A model generated the notes under the pieces. That model was not told the DNA's origin. It did no database searches and saw only the letters and a program-made list of their open reading frames with translations. Below, piece after piece: positions 1-7,438 of a stretch of 34,648 bases of DNA (position 1 is its first letter; each line of letters begins with the position of its first letter). The DNA is from Chthoniobacter sp. (GTDB lineage: Bacteria; Verrucomicrobiota; Verrucomicrobiia; Chthoniobacterales; Chthoniobacteraceae), in contig JAQGOK010000192.1 in the NCBI GenBank assembly GCA_028293645.1, forward strand, positions 1 to 34,648, given 5' to 3'. The position numbers and the translations under genes were made by a program.

Positions 1-257
1 GGCGCACCTGTGCTTCCGTCGTCCGGTGATCAGCAGCGGACTGGTATTCATCCGCAAGTTTTTGAGCGAGTTTCCTGTTGGTGGTCTTCGTGCTGCGCTG
101 GGCTCGCTGCCCATTCGGTAAGCTAAAGCAGGCGATCCAGTATTTGGAGTTCGGTTTCCGCCGTAACGAGGCCATAGGTGACAACGTGCATGACAACGTC
201 ACTGGTGTCAATCGTGTCACTGGTGTTGCAAACGCCTCTGTAAACGCAGCTGTGCTA
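1..257. other. Unassigned left edge, no recognisable gene
   Basis: Frame +1 is open from the window edge to a TAA at 124-126, so it could be the last ~41 codons of a gene that begins outside the window, but the translated residues match no family I know. The rest of the stretch has short low-complexity tandem similarity (repeated 'gacaacgt' and 'gtcactggtgt' words at about 180-226) and no convincing coding pattern. Its position just before a tRNA 3' fragment would suit the end of an integrated element, which is inference. Confidence 0.3.
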
Positions 258-299
258 GGTATCCGAAACTTACCGTGGGTTCAAATCCCACCCCTTCCG
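258..299 (+). other. 3' fragment of a tRNA gene (Ser-like), possible attachment-site remnant
   Basis: The stretch can be drawn as the 3' part of a class II tRNA. There is a variable-arm-like stem GGTA (258-261) with TACC (271-274). A perfect T stem GTGGG (275-279) and CCCAC (287-291) encloses the loop TTCAAAT. A 3' acceptor strand CCCTTCC (292-298) is followed by G299, the discriminator expected for tRNA-Ser. No GGAAGGG partner strand and no D arm or proper anticodon arm are seen in the ~90 bases upstream, so it is not a complete gene. Integrating elements commonly duplicate the 3' end of a tRNA gene, so this may be an att scar. Ser identity is tentative. Confidence 0.5.
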
Positions 300-665
300 C
301 TCCTTTCCCTCGGAAGTCGGCTTAGAATCTGGATCGGCGGCTTCCGCTGATTATGGGCGCCACTTCTTTCGCACTGATTAGGATCGTTCGGGATCGTTTG
401 CATGGACCGGTCGGAGCGTCCGACGCACTCCGGGCCATCGAGCGTTACTAAAGGCAGGACGCCCGGTTTTATCCCGAGGATCAGTTATCGTCTTCCATTG
501 CACCGCCGCGGAAGAGCGCCCCGAAATCCCGCGGGAGCGCTGGCCAAGTGGGGCGAGCGGTTTCGTTATCCAGCTTTGAATGAACTGGTGCGGGCGGTTG
601 CAGGAGCCCCAGGCTTGCTGCACCCCGGTAATCACAAAGTACAGACCTTTCCACGCCAAAAGTGC
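300..665. other. Intergenic stretch without an assigned gene
   Basis: Several reading frames are open on both strands but none shows recognisable protein features, a signal sequence or a credible start. The sequence lies between the tRNA fragment and the HsdR remnant, so it is probably decayed element DNA. The end of this stretch together with the start of the HsdR remnant (661-675) carries a 15-base word that recurs at 6921-6935. Confidence 0.4.
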
Positions 666-949
666 ATGACAGGCTTGGGGCTGAAGCCCGACGAGATCGC
701 CTTCTACGACGCCCTGGCGGATAAGCCCGAGGTGTTGCAGACCATGGGTGACGCGACGCTGAAGAGGCTGGCAACGGAGCTGACCGAAAAGCTGCGATCA
801 CCGTGGACTGGCAGGTGCGAGATGCGGTTCGGGCAAAGATGCGCATCCTCATCCGGCAGCTCCTGCGCAAATACAAATACCCACCTGAAGGTCAGGAAAC
901 GGCGATCGCCATGGTGCTAAAGCAGGCCGAAGGGCTGGCCGACTCATGG
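666..949 (+). pseudogene. hsdR: C-terminal remnant of type I restriction enzyme subunit HsdR, frameshifted
   Basis: Only the last ~95 residues of a type I restriction endonuclease R subunit remain (full proteins are about 800-1,100 residues). The first part, in the frame of 666, reads GLKPDEIAFYDALADKP and ends in ELTEKL near 794. The family then continues one frame over from about 797 with [19 protein letters not shown] and [15 protein letters not shown] up to GLADSW at 947-949. This is the conserved helical C-terminus of HsdR (DUF3387-like), seen here from memory of the family. The frame change at ~795 (net loss of one base or gain of two) and the missing motor and nuclease domains make it non-functional. 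No hsdM or hsdS is present. The second frame has no stop and runs straight into gcvP. Confidence 0.8.
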
Positions 950-1039
950 ACCGCGATGCCAACCGGGTGGTCGTGCTTCCAGTCGCGTCGTGCGCAGGTT
1001 CGCACTTGCTTCAACAAAGAGGCTCTTTACCCTCCGCCG

Positions 1040-3931
1040 ATGCACGACACGTTGACGATTCTGCCTCCTGCGAATCCCTCACCGGCTGAGCTTTTGCCAG
1101 CGGCGGATTCGTTTGCGCGGCGGCATTTGGGGTCCACGGCGGAGGAAATCGCCGCCCTGCTCGGGGCGCTGGAGCAGCCGTCGATGGAGGCGCTGATCGA
1201 CTCGACGGTGCCGCCGCAGATTCGGCTGCCCAAGCCGCTGTCGTTGCCACCCGGTCGCGGTGAACACGAGACGATCGCTGAGCTGCGGGCGATGGCCGGC
1301 CGGAACAAGGTTTTCCGCAATTATCTCGGGCAGGGTTACAGCGATTGCATCACGCCGCCGGTGGTGCAGCGGAACATCCTGGAGAATCCCGGCTGGTACA
1401 CGGCCTACACGCCCTATCAGGCCGAGATTTCGCAGGGGCGGATGGAGGCGCTGGTAAATTTCCAGCAGATGGTGATCGATCTGACCGGGCTCGATATCGC
1501 GAACGCTTCGCTCCTGGATGAAGCGACCGCCGCCGCAGAAGCGATGCACATCGCGCACGCGGTGAACAAGAATGCCGACGCGCGGACGATCTTCGTTTCG
1601 GCGGGTTGCCATCCGCAGACGATCGCGGTGGTGCAGACGCGTTGCGAAGCGCTGGGGCTGACGGTGGTGGTCGGGGAAGAGAAGGACTTCGAAGTATTGC
1701 CGACCGTCTTTGCGGTGCTGCTCCAATATCCGGACACGACCGGCGTGGTGCGCGACTTCGCGAGCTTCATCGCAGCGGCGCACCGGGCAGGCGCGGTGGC
1801 GATTGTCGCGGCGGATATCCTGGCGTTGACGTTGCTGCGCCCGCCCGGCGAGTTCGGCGCGGACATCGCGATCGGCTCGACGCAGCGGTTCGGAGTGCCG
1901 CTGGGATTTGGCGGACCGCACGCCGCTTACATGGCGGTGAAGGATGCGTTCAAACGGCTGATGCCGGGACGGCTGGTCGGCGTTTCGCGCGATGCACATG
2001 GCAAGCCGGCCTATCGCCTTTCGCTGCAAACCCGCGAGCAACACATCCGGCGCGACAAGGCGACGAGCAACATTTGCACAGCGCAGGTGCTGCTCGCAGT
2101 GATGGCTTCGATGTATGCGGTCTATCATGGGCCGGACGGATTGCGGCGGATCGCGCGGCGCGTCCATCTCTATGCGACGATGCTGGCGACTGGCTTGCGG
2201 CAACTCGGGTTCCACGTCGGCGATGGGCCAATCTTCGATACAGTGCGCATCGATCTGGAGCCGGCGCGGCGGGACGAGATTCTGCGGGCGGCGTATGCGG
2301 AAGGGGTCAATCTGCGGGCTTTCGGCGCGGCTTCGCTGCTGGTGGCGCTGGATGAAACGATCGATCGGCATCAGTTGCGCACGCTCTTCAGCGTTTTCCA
2401 TGGCGGCGCGGATCCGGGGCTCAGCCCGGAGACGCTCGCAGCTACGGCGGAGCTGAGCTTCGGCGAGTTGAACCGGACCAGCCCGTTCCTGGAGCACCCG
2501 GTATTCAACAGGTATCACACCGAGCACGAGATGCTGCGCTACATCCGGCGGCTGGAAGCGAAGGATCTGTCGCTGACGACGTCGATGATCCCGCTCGGCT
2601 CGTGCACGATGAAGCTGAACGCGACCAGCGAGATGCTGCCGGTGACGTGGCCGGAATTCGGCCGCATCCATCCGTTCGCTCCGGCGGAGCAGACAGAAGG
2701 TTACCGCGAGCTTTGCCGGCAACTGGAAGGCTGGCTCGCGGAGATCACCGGCTTTGCGGGCATCTGGCTCGAGCCAAACGCCGGTTCGCAGGGGGAATAC
2801 GCGGGGCTTTTGGTCATCCGGCAGTTCCACCGTTCGCGCGGTGAGGCGCATCGCGACATCTGCCTGATCCCGACCTCCGCGCACGGCACCAACCCGGCGA
2901 GCGCCGTGATGGCGGGCATGAAGGTGATCACAGTCGGCTGTCGCGCCAACGGAGACATCGATGTCGAAGACTTGCGAACGAAGGTCGCGAAGCACGCCGG
3001 CAACCTCGCCGCGCTGATGGTCACCTACCCGAGCACGCACGGCGTTTTCGAAGAGACGATCGTCGAGATCTGCGAGCTGATTCACGCGAACGGCGGGCAG
3101 GTTTACATGGACGGGGCGAACATGAACGCGCAGGTCGGACTCACCTCGCCGGGACGGATCGGTGCCGATGTCTGCCACCTGAATCTGCACAAAACCTTCT
3201 GCATTCCGCACGGCGGCGGCGGTCCCGGCATGGGCCCGATCGGCGTGGCCGCGCATCTGTTGCCGTTCATTCCCGGGCGTAACGAAGGCGGCCCGAATGT
3301 CGGCTCGGTCAGCGCGGCGCCGTACGGCAGCGCGAGCATTCTGACCATCCCTTGGGTTTACATCCGGATGATGGGCGGCGAAGGCCTGACCGACGCGAGC
3401 AAGCTGGCGATCCTCAATGCGAATTACATCGCCCGCCGACTCGATCTGTACTTCCCGGTGCTCTACAAAGGCCGCCACGGGCTGGTCGCCCATGAGTGCA
3501 TTCTCGATCTGCGCGGCTTCCAGAAAACAACTGCGGAGGACGTGGCGAAGCGACTGATGGATTTCAGCTTTCATGCACCCACCCTGAGTTGGCCGGTGGC
3601 GAACACGTTGATGGTGGAGCCCACGGAGAGCGAATCGAAGGACGAGCTCGACCGGTTTTGCGAAGCGATGATCGTGATTCACGGCGAAATGACCGCGATC
3701 GAAAAGGGTGAGGTCTCCGCTGAGGACAACCTGCTCAAGAACGCGCCACACACCGCGCCGGCCGTGATCGGCGATTGGACGCATCCATATTCCCGCGAGC
3801 AGGCCGCCTATCCAGCGCCATGGTTGCGTGAGCACAAGTTTTGGCCATCGGTCGGCCGCATCGACAACGTCTGGGGCGATCGGAATTTGTTCTGCGCCTG
3901 CGTGCCGATGGCATCGGAGGACGACGCATGA
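1040..3931 (+). CDS. gcvP: Glycine dehydrogenase (decarboxylating), P-protein of the glycine cleavage system
   Basis: Encodes a 963-residue P-protein, the usual length for the single-chain (alpha plus beta fused) form. It decarboxylates glycine with pyridoxal phosphate and passes the aminomethyl group to lipoyl-GcvH in the cytoplasm. The N-terminal half carries [16 protein letters not shown] and [16 protein letters not shown]; the C-terminal half has [13 protein letters not shown] and the PLP-lysine motif [18 protein letters not shown], with the lysine near residue 718. The ATG at 1040 starts a family-like N-terminus (residues [11 protein letters not shown]); the frame is open further upstream only because it merges with an HsdR remnant. 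No Shine-Dalgarno sequence or glycine riboswitch is visible upstream. gcvT and gcvH are not in the window. The stop overlaps the next gene's ATG (ATGA), which implies coupled translation. Confidence 0.97.
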   Translation: MHDTLTILPPANPSPAELLPAADSFARRHLGSTAEEIAALLGALEQPSMEALIDSTVPPQIRLPKPLSLPPGRGEHETIAELRAMAGRNKVFRNYLGQGYSDCITPPVVQRNILENPGWYTAYTPYQAEISQGRMEALVNFQQMVIDLTGLDIANASLLDEATAAAEAMHIAHAVNKNADARTIFVSAGCHPQTIAVVQTRCEALGLTVVVGEEKDFEVLPTVFAVLLQYPDTTGVVRDFASFIAAAHRAGAVAIVAADILALTLLRPPGEFGADIAIGSTQRFGVPLGFGGPHAAYMAVKDAFKRLMPGRLVGVSRDAHGKPAYRLSLQTREQHIRRDKATSNICTAQVLLAVMASMYAVYHGPDGLRRIARRVHLYATMLATGLRQLGFHVGDGPIFDTVRIDLEPARRDEILRAAYAEGVNLRAFGAASLLVALDETIDRHQLRTLFSVFHGGADPGLSPETLAATAELSFGELNRTSPFLEHPVFNRYHTEHEMLRYIRRLEAKDLSLTTSMIPLGSCTMKLNATSEMLPVTWPEFGRIHPFAPAEQTEGYRELCRQLEGWLAEITGFAGIWLEPNAGSQGEYAGLLVIRQFHRSRGEAHRDICLIPTSAHGTNPASAVMAGMKVITVGCRANGDIDVEDLRTKVAKHAGNLAALMVTYPSTHGVFEETIVEICELIHANGGQVYMDGANMNAQVGLTSPGRIGADVCHLNLHKTFCIPHGGGGPGMGPIGVAAHLLPFIPGRNEGGPNVGSVSAAPYGSASILTIPWVYIRMMGGEGLTDASKLAILNANYIARRLDLYFPVLYKGRHGLVAHECILDLRGFQKTTAEDVAKRLMDFSFHAPTLSWPVANTLMVEPTESESKDELDRFCEAMIVIHGEMTAIEKGEVSAEDNLLKNAPHTAPAVIGDWTHPYSREQAAYPAPWLREHKFWPSVGRIDNVWGDRNLFCACVPMASEDDA

Positions 3932-4374
3932 TCTCCCTCCCCGCCGGGATCGAAGCGGCGCTGGCGATGCGTGATCCAGCGCGCGTGCTGGCCGCTGCGC
4001 TTGAACATTTCGGCTGTCAGGCCGGTACGGTGCATCGAGTCAGTGACGGAGCATTGAGACTGGCCGCACATCACGGGATCCCGGCGCCGGTCGTGCAGCT
4101 TGTGGAGACGGTGCCGATCGGGAAAGGGATCGCCGGGCTGGCTGCGGAGCGCCGCGAGCCGATCACGATTTGTAACCTGCAAACCGATAGCTCTGGCCAG
4201 GCGAGACCAGGCGCAAAAGCGACTGGCATGGAAGGCTCGCTGGCTGTCCCGATCCTTGTCGAGGACGACCTGCGCGGTGTGCTCGGAGTCGCAAAAGCGA
4301 CGGCTTACGACTGGCCAGAGGAGGAGAAAGAGTTACTGCTAGCCGTCGGCTCGGCAATGGGCACCTGGCTCTGA
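3928..4374 (+). CDS. Single GAF-domain protein
   Basis: A 148-residue protein that is essentially one GAF domain. The sequence runs from an N-terminal helix ([20 protein letters not shown]) through [20 protein letters not shown] and [20 protein letters not shown] to a closing helix ending in GTWL. GAF domains bind small ligands or act as redox and nitric-oxide sensors; no output domain is attached, so the role is unknown. The motif GSLAVPI and the short length resemble free-standing GAF proteins of the fRMsr or generic type, but the Cys residues needed for methionine-R-sulfoxide reduction are not apparent. Its ATG lies inside the gcvP stop (ATGA), so it is co-translated with glycine decarboxylase and may sense a metabolite of that pathway (inference). 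Confidence 0.88.
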   Translation: MISLPAGIEAALAMRDPARVLAAALEHFGCQAGTVHRVSDGALRLAAHHGIPAPVVQLVETVPIGKGIAGLAAERREPITICNLQTDSSGQARPGAKATGMEGSLAVPILVEDDLRGVLGVAKATAYDWPEEEKELLLAVGSAMGTWL

Positions 4375-4392
4375 CCCGTCTGGCTATGGCGC

Positions 4393-5766
4393 ATGACTGA
4401 TTCAGTTCGTGAGCCCGGATCGATGAGACCGATTCGACATCCCCGTCACCGGGTCGTTTGGGTGCTTGCATTAGTAGCCGCAGGCCTCCAGCTCCAGGCG
4501 CACGAGCCCGAAACGCTGTCGGAGATTCGCTCGAGTGAATCCACTGACGTCACTCCATCGTTGCCTGGCGCTTCGACTCCCCAACTCGACGGCATTACCC
4601 TGTTTCCCGACGGGCTGGACCTTGAGCGGTCGTTGCTCGAGTTCCACGATCGGCGACTCTGGAAACTGTTTTTCCACGGCTATGCACGGGCCACTTACAG
4701 CGACAACATCTTCATCCAGCACGAAAACGCGGAGGAGGATCTTATCTTCAAGATCGCTCCAGGCATCACCGTGGGCTACGGGGATTTGCACAGAGGAGCT
4801 TTCGATTTAAAAACCTTTCGGGAAGGTTCTGAAACGAGCCGTTCTGAAATCCCGGAGGAGATGAACTTCCTCTTCGTGCGTTACGTTCCCAGCTATACGG
4901 CGTTCCTCGATCACACTTCAGAAAACACCCTCGATCATGACGCTGCCCTCGAGGGCAGCTATCAACGGCAGAAGCTCAAAGCTGGCGTGAAGCTCCACTT
5001 TCAAACGCTGAATCTCCCCGAGATCGATCTCGGCGAAAGGATCAAACAGAAGCGCTTCACCGGTCAGGTGACCACGGAATACGACTACAGCGATAAGAGC
5101 ACCCTGGAGTTAAATGGCCACGCCTTCACCCGCGATTACGATGAGCAGGTCCACATCAACGAATACCGGGCGCAAACCTGGTTGAACCACCTGGTGCATC
5201 CGAAAACCAACGTGAGCGCCGGGCTGACTTACGGGCGCGTGGATGTAAGCTCAGGGCCAGGCGAGAACTACGAGCAATTACTCCTGCGAACCCGCTACCG
5301 CCCATCGCAAAACTTACAACTGAACGCCACCACCGGCGTCGAGTATCGGCAGATCGAAGGAGTTGCAGACCAGACAAACGCCGTCTTCAGCGCAGGTGGC
5401 TCTTACCAGCCGGTCGAGGGCACTTTGCTCCACATCCAGACTTATCGCCGCAGTCAGACTTCCCCGGCCCGCGGGGGCTGGAGTTACATGGCAACCGGGC
5501 TTGATCTGCGCTGGCACCAACGGTTCCTTCAACGGTATCACTTTGGCTTGTCCGGCGGATATCAATGGGCAGATTACAATGTTGACGCAACTACCGGATC
5601 GGAGCGAGAAGACGACATTCTCTATCTCCGCCCAAGCTTGGGCTTCGACCTGACGAAGTCGTTGAGCGCTGAACTCGGCGCCGAGTATCGCGAAAACAGT
5701 TCCAGCGCCGAGTCGCACAGCTTTGCAGAAGCTTCGGCTTACCTACAGGTTAACGTCCTATTCTAA
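4393..5766 (+). CDS. Outer-membrane beta-barrel protein
   Basis: A protein of up to 457 residues. A hydrophobic signal segment (VVWVLALVAAGLQLQA) follows a basic n-region, with predicted cleavage before HEPETL. An ATG at 4423 would give a more typical signal peptide (447 residues) and is an equally good start; neither has a clear ribosome binding site. After a ~60-residue linker the rest shows alternating polar/aromatic strands (for example FFHGYARATYSDNIFI, LRTRYRPSQNLQLNATTG and LSAELGAEYREN) and ends in VNVLF; a C-terminal Phe is a standard outer-membrane insertion signal. It resembles the outer_BBP2 type barrels often associated with exopolysaccharide or PEP-CTERM systems, but I cannot assign a substrate. 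It starts 18 bases after the GAF gene, so it could share that transcript. Confidence 0.8.
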   Translation: MTDSVREPGSMRPIRHPRHRVVWVLALVAAGLQLQAHEPETLSEIRSSESTDVTPSLPGASTPQLDGITLFPDGLDLERSLLEFHDRRLWKLFFHGYARATYSDNIFIQHENAEEDLIFKIAPGITVGYGDLHRGAFDLKTFREGSETSRSEIPEEMNFLFVRYVPSYTAFLDHTSENTLDHDAALEGSYQRQKLKAGVKLHFQTLNLPEIDLGERIKQKRFTGQVTTEYDYSDKSTLELNGHAFTRDYDEQVHINEYRAQTWLNHLVHPKTNVSAGLTYGRVDVSSGPGENYEQLLLRTRYRPSQNLQLNATTGVEYRQIEGVADQTNAVFSAGGSYQPVEGTLLHIQTYRRSQTSPARGGWSYMATGLDLRWHQRFLQRYHFGLSGGYQWADYNVDATTGSEREDDILYLRPSLGFDLTKSLSAELGAEYRENSSSAESHSFAEASAYLQVNVLF

Positions 5767-5781
5767 AACGCCGCAGGAGTT

Positions 5782-5816
5782 GTGAGTTCACGAGTGAGGT
5801 AAGCTCGAGTACTCAC
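5782..5816 (+). terminator. Hairpin after the beta-barrel gene
   Basis: Two 13-base arms (5782-5794 and 5804-5816) pair at 11 of 13 positions around a 9-base loop, starting 16 bases after the stop codon. There is no T run behind it, so it would be an atypical intrinsic terminator or an mRNA-end stabiliser. Confidence 0.45.
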
Positions 5817-5999
5817 GTCGGGAAAGCCTCTGGCCGAACGCTCGATACGAAACCGGCGCGGCCCGATTGTTCGTGAGATTTCCGCGACGATCACCGGCGA
5901 CGCCTTCACGCTCGACTCGCCACGATCTGAACCGATCAGAACCGGAAAAAAAAATGCTTGCGGGGCTAAAAGCGCTCCCCTACTTTCCCGCCTCTTAAC

Positions 6000-6072
6000 G
6001 CGGGTGTAGCTCAGTTGGTAGAGCACTTCCTTGCCAAGGAAGATGTCGACGGTTCGAGTCCGTTCACCCGCT
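6000..6072 (+). tRNA. tRNA-Gly (anticodon GCC)
   Basis: A 73-base cloverleaf. Acceptor stem GCGGGTG pairs with CACCCGC, D arm GCTC/GAGC has loop AGTTGGTA, anticodon stem CTTCC/GGAAG encloses TTGCCAA (GCC anticodon), and the T arm is GACGG/CCGTT with loop TTCGAGT. The discriminator base is T, normal for tRNA-Gly. CCA is not encoded. All stems pair without a mismatch except one G-T in the T stem. Confidence 0.97.
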
Positions 6073-6075
6073 CTC

Positions 6076-6095
6076 CCCCTGTAAAGCAACAGGGG
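6076..6095 (+). terminator. Short hairpin just behind tRNA-Gly
   Basis: CCCCTGT (6076-6082) and ACAGGGG (6089-6095) form a perfect 7-bp stem with a 6-base loop, three bases after the mature tRNA end. No T tract follows; it may serve as the 3' end of the tRNA transcript. Confidence 0.45.
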
Positions 6096-6167
6096 CGCTC
6101 GAAGAATGGTTGCTCCCAACCAGGCGTTGGCCACGTTCAATTGAGCACACTTCGCTGCGCTGCGAAT

Positions 6168-6906
6168 GTGAAGCTCCCCCGCCTTCCCGCGTCTGCAGTG
6201 GTTTTTGTTTGGCTGAACACCCTCACGCTCGGAACGGTTCGTGCCGAGGACGTCGCGACTCTGCTGACATTCGATAATCTGTCAGCCACCTCGCGCGATG
6301 CGGGTTACTGACTGATCGAGAGCTATGGGGCTGCAATGGGCGAATCCCGGAGTGATCGAGGGCACGGCTCAAAGTGTGAACGAAGGTTACTATCGTGGAA
6401 CGGTCTCGCCCAGGAATGTTGCGTTCGATTCACGTGGCGACCCGGCATCGATCAGCAAGGCGACTCCGTTCACTTTGGAATCGGCTTTTGTGACGGCATG
6501 TTTCACCGGCGTAATGCAACTCAGCGTCCAAGGGTTCTTGGGGATGAATCTTTACGATCGAACCTGCAGCGTGAACCAGACTGCACCTACTGCGATCGAC
6601 TTTGATTATGCTGGATTGATCGGTTCACTTTCACACCTTGGCCAAGCAGCGAGTTTGCCGTTGATAAGTTACTTGGGGGCTGACACGGGGTCACCAGAGA
6701 TCGCGCCTGTTGCAGGTCGGTACAGTGGCGTCCTTCGGGTAACTAAAAGGGTGGACGGCGTAATCACCTTCAGCAGTGTCCGCGCGAATGCAATTGTGTC
6801 TGCAGGCGGGCTTCTAACTCTTGTGCTAGCCGACTCTGCAAAGCCAGACACCTCAGGATTTGCTGCCAGACTCTACCGACCCAAGCCTCGAAAAGGGTCC
6901 GACTGA
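6168..6906 (+). pseudogene. Broken gene for a secreted protein of a PEP-CTERM-associated type
   Basis: A GTG start at 6168 would give a signal peptide (LPASAVVFVWLNTLTLGTV, then RA) followed by EDVATLLTFDNLSATS. The frame then stops at TGA 6309-6311, and the continuation needs another frame change near 6325-6335. There ESYG in the first frame meets LQWANPG in the second, and this frame runs to 6906. Together they spell a recognisable secreted-protein pattern: TFDNL, a YG.LQW motif, VSPRNVAFDSRGDPASISKA, TPFTLESAFVTA and VQGFLG.NLYD. I know this order from PEP-CTERM-sorted proteins. The last ~60 residues (VAGRYSGVLRVTKRVDG onward) look like a separate small beta domain, and no VPEP anchor is present. 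The combined stop and frameshift indicate decay, unless the downstream ORF (ATG 6325, 193 residues) is expressed alone. Confidence 0.65.
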
Positions 6907-6907
6907 C

Positions 6908-6949
6908 GTCTTACGCGCATAGTGCATGACAGGCTCTAGGTCGTAAGAC
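6908..6949. terminator. Inverted repeat between convergent genes
   Basis: GTCTTACG (6908-6915) and CGTAAGAC (6942-6949) are perfect 8-base complements separated by 26 bases. They lie at the meeting point of the plus-strand broken gene (ends 6906) and the minus-strand STAS gene (ends 6936, so the right arm overlaps its last codons). This could be a bidirectional terminator; the long loop and lack of T runs keep confidence low. Confidence 0.35.
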
Positions 6950-7331
6950 CATGGATGGCATCGGCAAGAGTTTCGTATGTGGTCACCTTCACGTCCGGGC
7001 CGTAATGCAGGTGAGAAAGAATAGTAAATCCGATGTCTTTCTGCGGGTCTGGAATGACTCGGATGATGCCTTTGACGCCTTTTTTGGAGCAAAGATCCAT
7101 CATCGCGCCGAGGTCCAGCGCGCACTCGGGGTCCATCGAATCCAAACTGCTCAGATCTGTCATCAAGCGGAAGCCAGACTGCATATCGCTTAGGAGATGC
7201 GTCACCCGCTCCAAACAGAGGTTCATCTGCCTGGCATCTACGTGTTGAGCAAAGCTCATGGTGAGAACTCCGCCCGTCTTGTTTGCTTCAGCGTTAAACA
7301 TGTCTGTGCGGACTATCGCGCCGATTGGCAT
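6936..7331 (-). CDS. STAS-like (anti-sigma-factor antagonist type) domain protein
   Basis: A 131-residue soluble protein, or 121 residues if it starts at the ATG at 7301 (MFNAEANKTGG), which looks the more natural start. The core FRLMTDLSSLDSMDPECALD followed by LGAMMDLCSKKGVKGIIRVI has the strand-helix-strand order of STAS/SpoIIAA domains. The aspartate/serine patch DLSSLDSMDP is where a phosphorylatable Ser would lie. The C-terminus (DIGFTILSHLHYGPDVKVTT) differs from classical SpoIIAA. No kinase or phosphatase partner is nearby. It is the last minus-strand gene after the nirK-nnrS operon and could be read from it, but a ~100-bp gap and a tiny ORF lie between. Confidence 0.65.
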   Translation of the reverse strand: MPIGAIVRTDMFNAEANKTGGVLTMSFAQHVDARQMNLCLERVTHLLSDMQSGFRLMTDLSSLDSMDPECALDLGAMMDLCSKKGVKGIIRVIPDPQKDIGFTILSHLHYGPDVKVTTYETLADAIHGLTT

Positions 7332-7438
7332 TTCCTACGCATCGAATCGAAGAAGATCGTGGGGACGCTGAAATGCCCGCGGGCGTCTCGCGATCGCAGC
7401 CACAAAGCGTTCGCGACCGTGAGTCGATGAATCTTCAT
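7313..7438 (-). CDS. Very small ORF translationally coupled to nnrS
   Basis: An ATG at 7438 overlaps the nnrS stop as ATGA, the same junction used by nirK/nirV and nirV/sco in this operon. It opens a 41-residue frame starting MKIHRLTVANALWLRSRD and ending RRKCQSAR, and its 3' end overlaps the longest version of the STAS gene by 19 bases. I recognise no family and no membrane segment. It may be a real small protein, the N-terminus of a decayed downstream gene, or chance. Confidence 0.3.
   Translation of the reverse strand: MKIHRLTVANALWLRSRDARGHFSVPTIFFDSMRRKCQSAR

Noticed and set aside
180-240. Short repeated words resembling a CRISPR or tandem repeat
   Set aside because: The 'gacaacgt' and 'gtcactggtgt' words are too short and irregular; no repeat-spacer pattern exists anywhere in the window.
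950-1039. Glycine riboswitch upstream of gcvP
   Set aside because: No tandem aptamer-like structure or consensus is visible in the short space between the HsdR remnant and the start codon.
1079-3835. A 918-codon open frame on the minus strand
   Set aside because: It lies entirely antisense to gcvP, is rich in Arg/His/Gln and has no domain pattern; it is a by-product of the GC-rich codon use of gcvP.
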